Assembly: GCF_014836715.1 (NCBI RefSeq)
Contig: NZ_JACSQI010000014.1
Location: forward strand, 39,082-103,081
DNA length: 64,000 nucleotides
Origin: Escherichia whittamii
GTDB lineage: Bacteria; Pseudomonadota; Gammaproteobacteria; Enterobacterales; Enterobacteriaceae
Direction of reading: 5' to 3'
This document shows positions 1 through 14,096 of the stretch, in pieces. The notes under the pieces are model-generated. The model made no database searches, was not told the origin of the DNA, and saw only the letters and a program-made list of their open reading frames with translations. The position numbers and the translations under genes are program-made. Numbering within the stretch: the first letter of the stretch is position 1; each line of letters opens with the position of its first letter.

Positions 1-32
1 GCCAGTACGTTACCTCTCGCTTCGTGCAATAA
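1..32 (+). CDS. tauA: TauA C-terminus (partial), taurine-binding protein
   Basis: Only the last codons are present. In the frame starting at base 3 they read QYVTSRFVQ and then TAA at 30–32. This fits the C-terminus of the periplasmic taurine-binding protein that precedes tauB in the tau operon. The identity rests on position, 12 bases before the tauB start, and on my memory of the E. coli TauA ending. Nothing about substrate binding can be judged from this fragment. Confidence 0.75.
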   Translation, partial: QYVTSRFVQ

Positions 33-44
33 AAGGAGAAGTGG

Positions 45-812
45 ATGCTGCAAATCTCTCATCTTTACGCCGATTATGGCGGCAAACCGGTGCTGGAAGA
101 TATCAACCTGACGCTGGAAAGCAGCGAGCTGCTGGTAGTGCTGGGACCGTCAGGCTGCGGTAAAACCTCCTTGCTGAATTTGATTGCCGGTTTTGTGCCT
201 TACCAGCACGGCAGCATTCAACTGGCGGGCAAACGCATTCAGGGACCGGGGGCAGAACGTGGCGTGGTTTTTCAGAATGAAGGATTGCTACCGTGGCGCA
301 ATGTGCAGGACAACGTGACGTTCGGTCTGCAACTGGCGGGGATGGAGAAAATGCAGCGTCTGGAAATCGCTCGCCAGATGCTGAAAAAAGTCGGTCTGGA
401 AGGCGCAGAAAAACGCTTCATCTGGCAGCTTTCTGGTGGCCAACGTCAGCGGGTGGGGATTGCCCGCGCGCTGGCGGCAAATCCTCAACTGTTATTACTC
501 GATGAGCCGTTTGGCGCGCTGGACGCCTTTACCCGCGATCAGATGCAAACCTTGTTGCTGAAACTCTGGCAGGAGACTGGCAAGCAGGTATTGTTGATTA
601 CTCACGATATAGAGGAAGCGGTGTTTATGGCGACCGAACTGGTTCTGCTTTCGCCTGGGCCGGGGCGTGTGCTGGAGCGTCTGCCGCTCGACTTCGCTCA
701 CCGCTTTGTTGCGGGAGAATCGAGTCGCAGCATCAAGTCCGATCCACAGTTTATTGCCATGCGCGAATATGTTTTAAGCCGCGTATTTGAGCAACGGGAG
801 GCGTTCTCATGA
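45..812 (+). CDS. tauB: Taurine ABC transporter ATP-binding subunit TauB
   Basis: This ATPase powers uptake of taurine and other aliphatic sulfonates as a sulfur source. The 255-residue protein has a Walker A motif GPSGCGKTS at about residues 34–42, the ABC signature LSGGQ at 129–133, Walker B ending in DEP at about 153–155, and the switch His at about 187. It lacks membrane segments and should sit on the cytoplasmic face of TauC. The ATG follows a strong AGGAG ribosome site. Its end overlaps the tauC start by four bases, indicating translational coupling in tauABCD. The operon is classically controlled by Cbl/CysB under sulfate starvation, but the promoter lies outside the window. Confidence 0.97.
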   Translation: MLQISHLYADYGGKPVLEDINLTLESSELLVVLGPSGCGKTSLLNLIAGFVPYQHGSIQLAGKRIQGPGAERGVVFQNEGLLPWRNVQDNVTFGLQLAGMEKMQRLEIARQMLKKVGLEGAEKRFIWQLSGGQRQRVGIARALAANPQLLLLDEPFGALDAFTRDQMQTLLLKLWQETGKQVLLITHDIEEAVFMATELVLLSPGPGRVLERLPLDFAHRFVAGESSRSIKSDPQFIAMREYVLSRVFEQREAFS

Positions 813-1636
813 GTGTGCTCATTAACGAGAAACTGTATTCGCGGCGGTTGAAATGGCGCTGGCCGCTCTCGCGGCAAGTGACCTTAAGCGTTGGCACGTT
901 AGCGGTTTTACTCACCGTATGGTGGACGGTGGCGGCGCTGCAACTGATTAGCCCGCTGTTTTTGCCACCGCCGCAACAGGTACTGGAAAAACTGCTCACC
1001 ATTGCCGGACCGCAAGGATTTATGGACGCCACGCTGTGGCAGCATCTGGCTGCCAGCCTGACACGTATTATGCTGGCGTTACTTGCGGCGGTGTTGATCG
1101 GTATTCCTGTCGGGATCGCGATGGGACTTAGCCCAACGGTGCGCGGCATTCTGGATCCGATAATCGAGCTTTATCGTCCCGTGCCGCCGCTGGCCTATTT
1201 GCCGCTGATGGTGATCTGGTTTGGTATTGGCGAAACGTCGAAGATCTTACTGATCTATTTAGCGATTTTTGCACCGGTGGCGATGTCGGCGTTGGCGGGG
1301 GTGAAAAGCGCGCAGCAGGTTCGCGTTCGTGCAGCGCAGTCGCTGGGGGCCAGCCGTGCGCAGGTGCTGTGGTTTGTCATTCTGCCTGGCGCACTGCCGG
1401 AAATCCTCACCGGATTACGCATTGGTCTGGGGGTAGGCTGGTCTACGCTGGTGGCGGCGGAGCTGATTGCCGCGACGCGAGGCTTAGGTTTTATGGTTCA
1501 GTCAGCGGGGGAGTTTCTCGCGACTGACGTGGTGCTGGCGGGGATCGCGGTGATTGCGATTATCGCTTTTCTTTTAGAACTGGGTCTGCGTGCGTTACAA
1601 CGCCGCCTGACGCCCTGGCATGGAGAAGTACAATGA
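809..1636 (+). CDS. tauC: Taurine ABC transporter permease TauC
   Basis: Inner-membrane permease of the taurine importer, 275 residues. Several hydrophobic segments are visible, starting at about residues 28–55. The binding-protein-dependent permease loop (EAA-type) appears as the stretch with [20 protein letters not shown], which docks the TauB ATPase. The ATG overlaps the tauB stop (ATGA), and the gene overlaps tauD by four bases in the same way, so tauB, tauC and tauD are tightly coupled. SsuC, the alkanesulfonate permease, is a close paralogue, but the tauD neighbour settles the call. Confidence 0.97.
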   Translation: MSVLINEKLYSRRLKWRWPLSRQVTLSVGTLAVLLTVWWTVAALQLISPLFLPPPQQVLEKLLTIAGPQGFMDATLWQHLAASLTRIMLALLAAVLIGIPVGIAMGLSPTVRGILDPIIELYRPVPPLAYLPLMVIWFGIGETSKILLIYLAIFAPVAMSALAGVKSAQQVRVRAAQSLGASRAQVLWFVILPGALPEILTGLRIGLGVGWSTLVAAELIAATRGLGFMVQSAGEFLATDVVLAGIAVIAIIAFLLELGLRALQRRLTPWHGEVQ

Positions 1637-2484
1637 GTGAACGTCTGAGCATTACCCCGCTGGGGGCGTATATTGGCGCACAAATTTCGGGTGCCGACCT
1701 GACGCGCGCGTTAAGCGATAATCAGTTTGAACAGCTTTACCATGCGGTGCTTCGCCATCAGGTGGTTTTTCTGCGTGAACAGGCGATTACGCCACAGCAG
1801 CAACGTGCGCTGGCCCAGCGTTTTGGCGAACTGCATATTCATCCTGTTTATCCTCATGCCGAAGGGGTTGACGAGATCATTGTACTGGACACCCATAACG
1901 ATAATCCGCCGGATAACGACAACTGGCACACCGATGTGACATTTATTGAGACGCCGCCCGCAGGGGCGATTCTGGCGGCGAAAGAGTTACCCTCGACCGG
2001 CGGCGATACGCTCTGGACCAGTGGTATCGCGGCATATGAGGCGCTTTCTGTTCCTTTCCGTCAGCTTTTGAGCGGGCTGCGCGCGGAGCATGATTTCCGC
2101 AAATCGTTCCCGGAATACAAGTACCGCAAAACCGAAGAGGAACATCAACGCTGGCGTGAGGCAGCCGCGAAAAATCCACCGTTGCTACATCCGGTGGTGC
2201 GTACGCATCCGGTGAGCGGCAAACAGGCACTGTTTGTTAATGAAGGATTTACCACGCGAATTGTCGATGTTAGCGAGAAAGAGAGCGAAGCCTTGTTAGG
2301 CTTTTTATTCGCCCATATCACCAAGCCGGAGTTTCAGGTGCGCTGGCGCTGGCAGCCAAATGATATTGCGATTTGGGATAACCGTGTGACTCAGCACTAT
2401 GCGAATGCAGATTATTTGCCACAGCGGCGGATTATGCATCGCGCGACGATCCTCGGGGATAAACCGTTTTATCGGGCGGGATAA
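1633..2484 (+). CDS. tauD: Taurine dioxygenase TauD
   Basis: Fe(II)/2-oxoglutarate-dependent dioxygenase that hydroxylates taurine, releasing sulfite for assimilation and aminoacetaldehyde. The 283-residue length is the family length. The metal-binding triad is present: H99 and D101 in NWHTDVTF and H255 in QHYANAD. R270 in MHRAT, the 2-oxoglutarate carboxylate binder, is also present. It is cytoplasmic. The start overlaps the tauC stop. This is the last gene of the tau operon and is followed by a strong hairpin shared with the convergent hemB. Confidence 0.98.
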   Translation: MSERLSITPLGAYIGAQISGADLTRALSDNQFEQLYHAVLRHQVVFLREQAITPQQQRALAQRFGELHIHPVYPHAEGVDEIIVLDTHNDNPPDNDNWHTDVTFIETPPAGAILAAKELPSTGGDTLWTSGIAAYEALSVPFRQLLSGLRAEHDFRKSFPEYKYRKTEEEHQRWREAAAKNPPLLHPVVRTHPVSGKQALFVNEGFTTRIVDVSEKESEALLGFLFAHITKPEFQVRWRWQPNDIAIWDNRVTQHYANADYLPQRRIMHRATILGDKPFYRAG

Positions 2485-2491
2485 GGGGGAA

Positions 2492-2516
2492 ATGCCGGGT
2501 AGGGATTACCCGGCAT
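2492..2516. terminator. Hairpin between convergent tauD and hemB
   Basis: A perfect 10-base inverted repeat, ATGCCGGGTA and TACCCGGCAT, surrounds a five-base loop in the 40-base gap between two converging genes. There is no clear T-run on either side. It could be a two-way terminator or a degenerate REP-type palindrome. Confidence 0.6.
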
Positions 2517-2524
2517 AATGATCA

Positions 2525-3499
2525 TTAACGCAGAATCTTCTTCTCGGCCAGGTCCAGCGCAAAGTAGCTGAAGATCAGATCCGCACCCGCACGCTTAATT
2601 GAACCTAAGCTTTCGAGCACCACTTTCTCTTCATCTATAGCACCTGCCAGCGCGGCGAATTTAATCATCGCATACTCGCCACTCACCTGATACGCGCCAA
2701 TCGGCAATTCAGTACGTTCACGCAGCTCTCGCACGATGTCGAGGTACGCTCCGGCTGGTTTAACCATCAGGCAGTCTGCGCCCTGGGCTTCATCCAGCAG
2801 TGACTCACGAATCGCCTCGCGACGGTTCATTGGGTTCATCTGATAGCTTTTGCGGTCGCCTTTTAATGCACTTCCGGCAGCTTCACGGAACGGACCATAA
2901 AAGGAGGAGGCGAATTTGGTTGAATACGACATGATCGCCGTATCTTTAAAGCCTGCGGCATCCAGCGCCTGGCGAATTGCCTGCACCTGACCGTCCATTG
3001 CAGCGGAAGGGGCGATGAAGTCTGCACCGGCGGCAGCGGCAACCACCGCTTGTTTGCCTAAATTTTCGAGGGTTGCGTCGTTGTCGACGCCATGCTCGCA
3101 CAACACGCCGCAGTGACCGTGAGACGTGTATTCACAGAAGCAGGTGTCTGACATAACGATCATTTCTGGCACAGTCTGCTTGCAGATGCGCGACATACGC
3201 GCCACCAGGCCATCTTCCCGCCAGGCATCGCTGCCGGTTTCATCGGTATGGTGAGAGATGCCGAAAGTCATCACCGAACGAATACCTGCATTGGCGATGC
3301 GTTCAATTTCGCGTGCCAGATGTTTCTCTGGAATGCGCATCACGCCGGGCATGGCTTCAACGGCTTTGTAGTCGTCAATTTCTTCTTCAACAAAGATCGG
3401 CAACACCAGGTCGTTAAGGCTAAGTGTTGTCTCTTCAAACATTGCGCGCAGCGCAGGAGATTTGCGCAGGCGACGAGGGCGTTGGATTAAGTCTGTCAT
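2525..3499 (-). CDS. hemB: Delta-aminolevulinic acid dehydratase (porphobilinogen synthase)
   Basis: Condenses two 5-aminolevulinate molecules to porphobilinogen, the second committed step of heme synthesis. It is a cytoplasmic homo-octamer in the family. From the ATG at 3499 the protein has 324 residues, the E. coli length. Visible features are the metal-binding cysteine cluster [14 protein letters not shown], the Schiff-base lysine contexts YSTKFAS and MVKPAG, and the C-terminal [11 protein letters not shown]. The frame stays open 11 codons further upstream, but [15 protein letters not shown] is the usual N-terminus. It is monocistronic and converges on tauD. Confidence 0.98.
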
Positions 3500-3532
3500 G
3501 GTCTGCCTGATGTTTGTGGAATTGAGGCGCAC

Positions 3533-3538
3533 AGTATA
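3533..3538 (-). promoter_or_regulatory. Candidate hemB −10 element
   Basis: On the minus strand TATACT lies 33–39 bases upstream of the hemB start. No good −35 hexamer stands at 17-base spacing, so this is a tentative call from pattern alone. Confidence 0.35.
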
Positions 3539-4024
3539 CCTGATGCTGGGCGGGAGTGTTTTACGAAAGTTGTCGCGATGTTGACAAGAAGAGAATGAAA
3601 GAGAAGCCAGGACATCTTTTTAATAGAAATAGCAATAATTTCATATTCACTGAAAATATTTTTAATTTTTATTTATAGTTCTCGGTTATTGTTTTTGCTG
3701 ATTTGGTTTGGCTGTCAAAAATTGAATGAATTAAAGTTCATTGTTTATTGATACATTATTTATCTGATTTGTTGGTTTGATATTTTCATAGGCTATGTTT
3801 CAAAATTAATGCTTTCATTAACGTGTTGAAATACTGTGTTTTTGTCAATTTATTCTTTGCGTGTGTGGATGTTTTTTCTATATGTCCACATTCGGACTTA
3901 GGGGAAAGAATAATTGAACCATTCATCTGTAACGCCGCATAATCGTAAACGCGAAACATAATATGTTTTCTATGCATTGATAATTGATGGATCAACTTAT
4001 TACGTCCCTGAGGAGGGATGACAA
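3539..4024. other. AT-rich intergenic region upstream of the autotransporter gene
   Basis: Roughly 490 bases separate hemB from the autotransporter. From about 3600 the DNA is very AT-rich with many A and T runs, unlike the flanking core genes, which is typical of H-NS-bound regulatory DNA in enterobacteria. No convincing small gene or structured RNA is seen. A strong GAGGAGG ribosome site at 4009–4016 precedes the ATG at 4025. Confidence 0.6.
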
Positions 4025-7000
<2,976 letters not shown>

Positions 7001-7010
7001 TGAAGAAATA

Positions 7011-7699
<689 letters not shown>

Positions 7700-8857
7700 T
7701 CAGGACGCGGGGATGACCAGCGGTTTATTCCCGCTCAGTTCAGTTACCAGATCATTGATACCATCGCTCATATTTTTAAACCGAGTCAACGGCGAGCGAG
7801 TGACGACCACAAAAGCACCAATATTTTTTTGTGGGATCATCGCCATATAGGTAATGAAACCACCGCCACCACCTGTCTTCTGAATAATACCCGGACGTCC
7901 ATCCTTCGGTGCCATATACACCCAGCCTAAACCGAGAGCATCCGCTCTGCCTGGCACATCCATGCCAATCACTTTCGTAAACTGCGCCCGCTGATAAATC
8001 AGCGTCTGCATGCGATCCGCCTGGTTACTGCGCTGATAAAAATCAGAAGACAAATATTGCTGCATCCAGCGCATCATATCGCCTGGTGTGGAATAAACGC
8101 CGCCGCTGCCAATGGCCGCCAGCGTATTGTTACACGGACTGGCGCCGCGCTCGGCAACCATCAAACGGCGGCACTGGTCCGGTGATGGTGTGTAGGTAGT
8201 GTCTTTCATCCCCAGCGGACGGGTAATCTGCTCTTCAAACAACTGGGTATAAGGCTTGCCGGACGCATTCGCCAGCGCATCCGCCAGCAGGTCAAACGCA
8301 AGGTTGGAGTACGCGGCCTGGCTGCCTGGCGCGGCTTTTAGCTTCGCCGTTGAAAGGTATTTCCAGCGTTGCTCGCGCGTTGGCCAGACAAACACCGGAC
8401 GATTTGCCGCGCCGCCAGGTTGTTCACGCGGCAGGGCGCTGGTATGGGTCGCCAGATTCACCAGCGTAATGGGCTTTCCATTGTAAGTCGGTACTCGTGC
8501 GCCTGGTGGAGCATATTTACTCAGCGGATCGTTTAACTTCACTGTCCCCTGGTCCAGCAATTTCACCAGCATCTCACTGGTCATCAACTTGGTGAGCGAA
8601 GCAATACGTACTACCGAATCCAACTGCGGGCGAACGTTATTACCAGGGCGAGTTTCGCCATAACTGCGAAAGACACGCTGATTGCCGTCGATAACGACCA
8701 GCGCCATCCCGGTGGCACCGCTGCCGTAAAAAATATGGTCGGCATAGCGATCAACAATATCAGAGGCGAATTCAGGTTCGGCGATAGCTTGCGCCGCGTG
8801 GACAGAGGTCAATGACGCCGCACACAGCACGGCAGAAAAAAGCAGACTACGTTTCAA
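7700..8857 (-). CDS. ampH: Penicillin-binding protein AmpH (DD-carboxypeptidase/endopeptidase)
   Basis: A periplasmic, membrane-associated serine peptidase of the class C beta-lactamase fold. It removes D-alanine from peptidoglycan peptides and cleaves cross-links. Of 385 residues, the first 21 form a signal peptide ending VHAA. The catalytic S87-L-T-K90 motif, a YSN motif and the KTG triad in IIQKTGGGG are all visible. The start is TTG at 8857, an unusual codon that gives exactly the known protein length. The gene is divergent from sbmA, whose product imports peptides, and peptidoglycan-peptide handling is a plausible shared theme (inference). Confidence 0.95.
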   Translation of the reverse strand: MKRSLLFSAVLCAASLTSVHAAQAIAEPEFASDIVDRYADHIFYGSGATGMALVVIDGNQRVFRSYGETRPGNNVRPQLDSVVRIASLTKLMTSEMLVKLLDQGTVKLNDPLSKYAPPGARVPTYNGKPITLVNLATHTSALPREQPGGAANRPVFVWPTREQRWKYLSTAKLKAAPGSQAAYSNLAFDLLADALANASGKPYTQLFEEQITRPLGMKDTTYTPSPDQCRRLMVAERGASPCNNTLAAIGSGGVYSTPGDMMRWMQQYLSSDFYQRSNQADRMQTLIYQRAQFTKVIGMDVPGRADALGLGWVYMAPKDGRPGIIQKTGGGGGFITYMAMIPQKNIGAFVVVTRSPLTRFKNMSDGINDLVTELSGNKPLVIPAS

Positions 8858-9208
8858 CGGTGGTGTCCATAAATTAAATGAAGGTAACTGAGCGTATTTA
8901 TACTACTCGTTGATGGATTGCAAAGCGCAAATTAGTGCAATAATAGTGTTAAAAACGTAACGGCGCGTAAACACGATCTTTTTCCTGCTCACCAATGTCT
9001 GCATTTGTGATCCTGTACGTGTTAATACGCTTATGTAAACAATCTTTTGTTTGTGAAATCCGTCGAAACAATTCTTCCAGCCAGGAGGACGAACTAAGCG
9101 CCCCGCGGTCGGTCACAGTGGACGGTTTCATTTGGCTGACTCTTTGAAGCGGCCATACGGTTAATACACAGCAGTTGCCAAAACGATAAGAACCTAGCAG
9201 GAGAGCAT
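8858..9208. other. ampH–sbmA divergent regulatory region
   Basis: Some 350 bases hold the promoters of two divergent genes. A GAACTAAG sequence near 9089 resembles a sigma-E −35 element, and sbmA is a reported sigma-E target in E. coli, but I cannot place a convincing −10. No open frame here looks coding. Confidence 0.45.
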
Positions 9209-10429
9209 ATGTTTAAGTCTTTTTTCCCAAAACCGGGAGCCTTTTTTCTCTCGGCCTTTGTTTGGGCATTGATTGCCGTAATCTTCTGGCAAGTCGGAGG
9301 CGGTGACTGGGTTGCCCGCATCATCGGGGCTTCTGGGCAGATCCCGATTAGCGCCGCCCGTTTCTGGTCGTTAGATTTCCTGGTTTTTTACGCTTATTAC
9401 ATTGTTTGCGTAGGACTTTTTGCGCTGTTCTGGTTTATCTATAGCCCGCATCGTTGGCAATATTGGTCAATACTCGGCACTGCGCTAATTATCTTCGTTA
9501 CCTGGTTTCTGGTGGAAGTTGGTGTGGCAGTCAACGCCTGGTATGCACCGTTTTATGACCTGATTCAAACCGCGCTCAGTTCGCCGCATAAAGTGACCAT
9601 CGAACAGTTTTATCGCGAAGTGGGTGTCTTTCTGGGGATTGCGCTGATTGCGGTGGTTATCAGTGTGCTGAACAACTTCTTTGTCAGCCACTACGTGTTC
9701 CGCTGGCGTACGGCGATGAACGAATACTACATGGCGAACTGGCAGCAACTGCGCCATATCGAAGGGGCCGCGCAGCGTGTGCAGGAAGACACCATGCGTT
9801 TTGCCTCAACGCTTGAGAATATGGGCGTCAGCTTTATTAACGCCATCATGACGCTGATCGCCTTCTTGCCGGTGCTGGTGACGCTCTCCGCGCACGTGCC
9901 AGAGTTGCCGATTGTTGGGCATATTCCGTATGGTTTGGTGATTGCCGCGATTGTCTGGTCGCTGATGGGGACCGGATTACTGGCGGTAGTGGGGATCAAA
10001 CTGCCGGGGCTTGAGTTTAAAAACCAGCGAGTAGAAGCCGCCTACCGTAAAGAGTTGGTCTATGGTGAAGACGACGCCACGCGAGCAACACCGCCAACGG
10101 TGCGTGAGTTGTTCAGTGCGGTACGGAAGAACTATTTCCGCCTCTATTTTCACTATATGTATTTCAACATCGCCCGCATTCTCTACCTGCAGGTCGATAA
10201 CGTTTTCGGTTTGTTCTTGCTGTTTCCGTCGATTGTTGCCGGTACGATTACGCTCGGCCTGATGACCCAAATCACCAACGTTTTTGGGCAGGTTCGCGGC
10301 GCTTTCCAGTATCTGATTAACTCATGGACCACGCTGGTCGAGTTGATGTCGATCTACAAACGTCTGCGCAGCTTTGAACATGAACTGGATAATGACAAAA
10401 TTCAGGAAGTAACCCATACATTGAGCTAA
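9209..10429 (+). CDS. sbmA: Peptide antibiotic transporter SbmA
   Basis: A proton-driven inner-membrane importer, 406 residues, that takes up microcin B17, J25, bleomycin and proline-rich antimicrobial peptides. It resembles the membrane domain of ABC exporters such as BacA but has no ATPase domain, and none is encoded here. Hydrophobic segments are visible from about residue 10 onwards. The conserved C-terminal region contains [12 protein letters not shown] and QLDN-like positions. The ATG follows AGGAGAG. The lipoprotein gene yaiW starts 13 bases downstream, so the pair is an operon. Confidence 0.97.
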   Translation: MFKSFFPKPGAFFLSAFVWALIAVIFWQVGGGDWVARIIGASGQIPISAARFWSLDFLVFYAYYIVCVGLFALFWFIYSPHRWQYWSILGTALIIFVTWFLVEVGVAVNAWYAPFYDLIQTALSSPHKVTIEQFYREVGVFLGIALIAVVISVLNNFFVSHYVFRWRTAMNEYYMANWQQLRHIEGAAQRVQEDTMRFASTLENMGVSFINAIMTLIAFLPVLVTLSAHVPELPIVGHIPYGLVIAAIVWSLMGTGLLAVVGIKLPGLEFKNQRVEAAYRKELVYGEDDATRATPPTVRELFSAVRKNYFRLYFHYMYFNIARILYLQVDNVFGLFLLFPSIVAGTITLGLMTQITNVFGQVRGAFQYLINSWTTLVELMSIYKRLRSFEHELDNDKIQEVTHTLS

Positions 10430-10441
10430 AAAGGAGAGGTA

Positions 10442-11536
10442 ATGTCGCGAGTCAATCATCTGTCTTCGCTTTCATTGTTGGCGGTTCTGGTTTTAGCGGG
10501 GTGTAGCAGTCAGGCGCCACAACCGTTGAAGAAGGGCGAAAAAGCGATAGATGTGGCGAGCGTGGTGCGGCAGAAGTTACCCGCCAGCGTAAAAGACCGC
10601 GATGCCTGGGCGAAAGATCTTGCCACTACTTTTGAAAGTCAGGGGCTGGCACCGACACTGGAAAATGTCTGCTCGGTGCTGGCGGTGGCGCAGCAGGAGT
10701 CAAATTATCAGGCGGATCCGGTCGTTCCAGGATTAAGTAAAATCGCCTGGCAAGAGATTGACCGCCGCGCCGAACGGATGCACATCCCTGCATTTCTGGT
10801 CCATACCGCGCTAAAAATCAAATCGCCAAACGGCAAAAGCTACAGCGAACGGTTAGATTCCGTGCGCACGGAAAAGCAGCTGAGTGCAATTTTTGACGAT
10901 CTGATCAGCATGGTGCCGATGGGGCAGACGCTGTTTGGTTCGCTTAACCCGGTGCGCACCGGTGGGCCGATGCAGGTCAGCATTGCCTTTGCCGAACAGC
11001 ATACCAGGGGGTATCCGTGGAAAATGGACGGTACGGTACGTCAGGAAGTCTTCAGTCGTCGCGGCGGATTATGGTTCGGTACTTACCATTTACTCAATTA
11101 TCCTGCCAGCTATAGCGCGCCGATTTTCCGTTTCGCCGATTTTAATGCCGGTTGGTACGCCAGTCGTAATGCCGCGTTTCAGAATGCGGTCAGCAAAGCC
11201 AGTGGCGTGAAGCTGGCGCTGGATGGTGATTTGATTCGTTACGACAGTAAAGAACCCGGGAAAACAGAACTGGCGACGCGTAAGCTGGCGGGCAAACTGG
11301 GAATGAGCGACAGCGAAATTCGTCGTCAGCTAGAGAAAGGGGATAGTTTCTCTTTTGAAGAGACGGCGCTGTATAAGAAGGTTTATCAACTCGCCGAAGC
11401 GAAAATGGGTAAATCGCTACCGCGTGAAATGTTGCCCGGTATTCAACTAGAAAGCCCGAAAATCACCCGTAACCTTACCACTGCATGGTTTGCGAAGCGC
11501 GTCGATGAAAGGCGAGCGCGCTGTATGAAGCAGTGA
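10442..11536 (+). CDS. yaiW: Outer-membrane-associated lipoprotein YaiW (DUF1615)
   Basis: A 364-residue lipoprotein. The N-terminus carries a lipobox LVLAGC, with the modified Cys at about residue 21. The mature part is hydrophilic, with QQESNYQADP resembling lytic-transglycosylase-like contexts, though an enzymatic role is not established. It is cotranscribed with sbmA and has been reported to affect uptake of proline-rich peptides such as Bac7 together with SbmA. The ATG follows GGAGAGG. Confidence 0.92.
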   Translation: MSRVNHLSSLSLLAVLVLAGCSSQAPQPLKKGEKAIDVASVVRQKLPASVKDRDAWAKDLATTFESQGLAPTLENVCSVLAVAQQESNYQADPVVPGLSKIAWQEIDRRAERMHIPAFLVHTALKIKSPNGKSYSERLDSVRTEKQLSAIFDDLISMVPMGQTLFGSLNPVRTGGPMQVSIAFAEQHTRGYPWKMDGTVRQEVFSRRGGLWFGTYHLLNYPASYSAPIFRFADFNAGWYASRNAAFQNAVSKASGVKLALDGDLIRYDSKEPGKTELATRKLAGKLGMSDSEIRRQLEKGDSFSFEETALYKKVYQLAEAKMGKSLPREMLPGIQLESPKITRNLTTAWFAKRVDERRARCMKQ

Positions 11537-11553
11537 CCAAAAGGTAATCGTAG

Positions 11554-11578
11554 GCCAGATGTGTACGCCGCATCTGGC
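11554..11578. repeat. Single REP-like palindrome
   Basis: GCCAGATG, a nine-base centre, then CATCTGGC lie between the convergent yaiW and yaiY. The centre GTACGCC is typical of E. coli REP units. Confidence 0.7.
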
Positions 11579-11588
11579 AAAATAAATC

Positions 11589-11897
11589 TTACTGGCGGCG
11601 ATGTCGCCAGTGCAGCCACACCGCAACCACCGCAAAGATGAAGCAGCCAACCAAAAACGGGATCAGCCCGAAAATGGTGCCTACCCCCAGACCAATTTCT
11701 ACCCGTGGGCGGCCCGTCTCCTGGACCTGCATTAAACGCTCATAGACACCTGGCGCATGCACCAACAAATTTAGCAATTGCGCCCCAGCCCAAAAGCAAA
11801 ACAGCACAAACAATGCGTAGGCAATGTTGCCAGGCGTTGAAGAGGCATCGCGATATTTTCCGCTAAACAGCGATTTTGACAGGGTGAAATCAGCCAT
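11589..11897 (-). CDS. yaiY: Inner-membrane protein YaiY (DUF2755)
   Basis: A 102-residue protein with two long hydrophobic segments, at about residues 24–45 ([19 protein letters not shown]) and 70–92, and a basic C-terminal tail WRHRRQ. The topology suggests a small inner-membrane protein with its tail in the cytoplasm. Its function is not known to me. It reads toward yaiW, and the gap holds a REP unit. Confidence 0.85.
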   Translation of the reverse strand: MADFTLSKSLFSGKYRDASSTPGNIAYALFVLFCFWAGAQLLNLLVHAPGVYERLMQVQETGRPRVEIGLGVGTIFGLIPFLVGCFIFAVVAVWLHWRHRRQ

Positions 11898-12156
11898 AAA
11901 AACCTCCGGAAGTCATCTGCTTCTCTTCTGGTGTGATACCAGCGGCTTATGGCAAGTCTGACAGGTCATTGGGATTGTCAATATCAGAATCATGGTAAAT
12001 TGATGTTGGGAATATTCCCGAAGCGTGAATATTGGCCGTGAGTCACAAAATGGTAACTTTAAGTTAAATTTTTTAACGATTCTGAAAGTGCAGTCTACGA
12101 CACAGACGAATGTTGCAGAATATGCGAGGATGTTGTTTTTCGTTAACGGAGCTGCC

Positions 12157-12369
12157 ATGAATCTGCCTGTGAAAATCCGCCGCGACTGGCATTACTATGC
12201 GTTTTCCATTGGCCTTATTTTCATTTTTAATGGTGTAGTGGGGTTGCTGGGGTATGAAGCAAAAGGCTGGCAGACCTATGCGGTGGGGCTGGTGACGTGG
12301 GTGATTAGCTTCTGGCTGGCGGGACTGATTATTCGCCGTCGCGAAGAAGATACTGAAAACGCCCAATAA
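12157..12369 (+). CDS. yaiZ: Small inner-membrane protein YaiZ
   Basis: A 70-residue protein with two membrane segments at about residues 13–31 and 38–59 and a basic end IIRRREEDTENAQ. The frame is open to 12025, but the ATG at 12157 follows an ACGGAG ribosome site and gives the known length. Its function is unknown. It stands alone and converges on ddlA across a BIME. Confidence 0.85.
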   Translation: MNLPVKIRRDWHYYAFSIGLIFIFNGVVGLLGYEAKGWQTYAVGLVTWVISFWLAGLIIRRREEDTENAQ

Positions 12370-12403
12370 CAGAGGATTGGGCGGTCGGGAGTGCTGACAA
12401 AAT

Positions 12404-12479
12404 GCGCCGGATGCGGCGTGAACGCCTTATCCTGCCTACGAAAATCTGGTAGGCCTGATAAGCAAAGCGCATCAGGCAA
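12404..12479. repeat. BIME (two REP units) between yaiZ and ddlA
   Basis: The block starts GCGCCGGATGCGGCGTGAACG and ends with TAGGCCTGATAAGC and GCGCATCAGGCA in inverted orientation. This is the normal bacterial interspersed mosaic element structure at the ends of convergent genes. Confidence 0.85.
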
Positions 12480-12501
12480 TCTTACGTTTGCCATTAATAT
12501 T

Positions 12502-12532
12502 AAACGCCCAATAATAATATTACCGGGCGTTT
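12502..12532 (-). terminator. ddlA terminator hairpin
   Basis: AAACGCCC and GGGCGTTT flank a 15-base AT-rich loop just beyond the ddlA stop. On the minus strand the stem is followed by TTAATATTAA rather than a clean T run. Confidence 0.6.
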
Positions 12533-12537
12533 GAATA

Positions 12538-13632
12538 TTACATCGTGGTTTTCAATGCGTTATCCGCTGCGTGACGCTCCAGCGCCAGCTCAATCAAACG
12601 AGTGATCAGGTCAGTATAGCCCAGGCCACTGGCTTGCCACAGCTTCGGATACATGCTGATGTTAGTGAAACCTGGCAGTGTGTTGATCTCGTTGATCACC
12701 ACCTCGTTTTCCGGCGTTAAAAAGACGTCTACACGCGCCATGCCAGCACATCCCAACGCCTGGTAAGCCTGAACGGCAATCGCCCGAATCTTATCGTTGA
12801 TTTCCGGCGCAATGTCCGCCGGAACCACCACTTTCGCGCCATCTTCGTCAATGTACTTGGTGTCGTAGGCGTAGAAATCGCTGGTCAGTACGATCTCGCC
12901 ACAGGTACTGGCTTGCGGATTGTCATTACCCAGAACCGCGCATTCGATCTCACGACCTTTGATCCCTTGCTCAACGATCACTTTGTGATCGAACTCGAAC
13001 GCCAGATCGACAGCAAGCGCATACTGCTCTTCGCTGGTCACTTTGCTGACGCCAACAGAGGAACCCTGATTAGCTGGTTTTACAAACAGTGGCAACCCAA
13101 GTTTAGACTTCACTTCGGCGAAGCTGATTTTGTGGCGATTGGTGCGCGTCAGGGTAATAAATGGCGCGATGTTCAATCCGGCGTCACGCAGCAGACGTTT
13201 GGTGACGTCTTTATCCATACAAGCGGCAGAAGCCAGAACATCGGAACCGACAAACGGTAGATTGGCGACCCGCAGCATTCCCTGCAAGGAACCATCTTCA
13301 CCCAACGTACCGTGGACAATTGGGAAAATGACATCCACCGTCGGCAATGGCTGACCGTTCTGCGCATCAATCAGTTGCTGTTCATGTTTACCAGGTACCT
13401 GCGCAAGACTGGTGGCCGAAGGGCGCAGCGCAATATGGGCAGGATCGTCTGCGTTCAGCAAATAATTGCTGGCATCGCTGACGTGCCATTGCCCTTGTTT
13501 ATCAATGCCCAGCAGCACAACGTCAAAGCGACTTTTATCAATGGCATCGACAATGTTTTTTGCCGATTGCAGAGACACTTCATGTTCTGCTGACTTTCCA
13601 CCAAAAACGATTCCTACCCGCAGTTTTTCCAT
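12538..13632 (-). CDS. ddlA: D-alanine–D-alanine ligase A
   Basis: An ATP-dependent cytoplasmic ligase making the D-Ala-D-Ala dipeptide for peptidoglycan precursors. The 364-residue ATP-grasp protein shows the N-terminal [16 protein letters not shown], the EHEVS catalytic Glu/Ser context, the conserved [10 protein letters not shown] loop, and the metal-binding [17 protein letters not shown] near the C-terminus. It is one of two Ddl isozymes in E. coli, the other being in the mra/fts cluster. It is monocistronic and divergent from iraP. Confidence 0.98.
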   Translation of the reverse strand: MEKLRVGIVFGGKSAEHEVSLQSAKNIVDAIDKSRFDVVLLGIDKQGQWHVSDASNYLLNADDPAHIALRPSATSLAQVPGKHEQQLIDAQNGQPLPTVDVIFPIVHGTLGEDGSLQGMLRVANLPFVGSDVLASAACMDKDVTKRLLRDAGLNIAPFITLTRTNRHKISFAEVKSKLGLPLFVKPANQGSSVGVSKVTSEEQYALAVDLAFEFDHKVIVEQGIKGREIECAVLGNDNPQASTCGEIVLTSDFYAYDTKYIDEDGAKVVVPADIAPEINDKIRAIAVQAYQALGCAGMARVDVFLTPENEVVINEINTLPGFTNISMYPKLWQASGLGYTDLITRLIELALERHAADNALKTTM

Positions 13633-14096
13633 CTTAAAAACCTATCCCGTAGAACACAAAGAGCATACATTACCACGACAAAACGGGGGATTCGCGGCCT
13701 TCTGACAGTTTGTTGCAATCTTCTGCTGACAAAGCGTGCAGCCTGCTGGTTAAGATTCATCGCTGGCTAAATTATGTGCGCAAAATCACAAAAATGATGA
13801 ACGGGAAACTAATTTATTCCTGCTGTGAATTGCTACCCGGATGGTTATTATACTTAATAATAAGTTAACCAAGAGGATATATTCTATAACTTTTTATTAT
13901 AAAAAGTATTAATAATTACATACCTATATTTTATGTGTGGAATTATATTAAAAAATAGAGAAACGTTTCGCTGATAAATGTGAAAAAAATATTTGCTAAA
14001 ACTATTTCCTCTGTCATAAAAATACTACATCAAGACTCTATGCAGTTGTGAAACATAATGTTAACTTCTCCATACTTTGGATAAGGAAATACAGAT
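13633..14096. other. ddlA–iraP divergent intergenic region
   Basis: About 460 bases are AT-rich from 13840 onward and presumably contain the ddlA and iraP promoters. A CTGTCATAAAAA stretch near 14011 resembles one half of a Pho box, but no second repeat is present. I see no other gene. Confidence 0.5.
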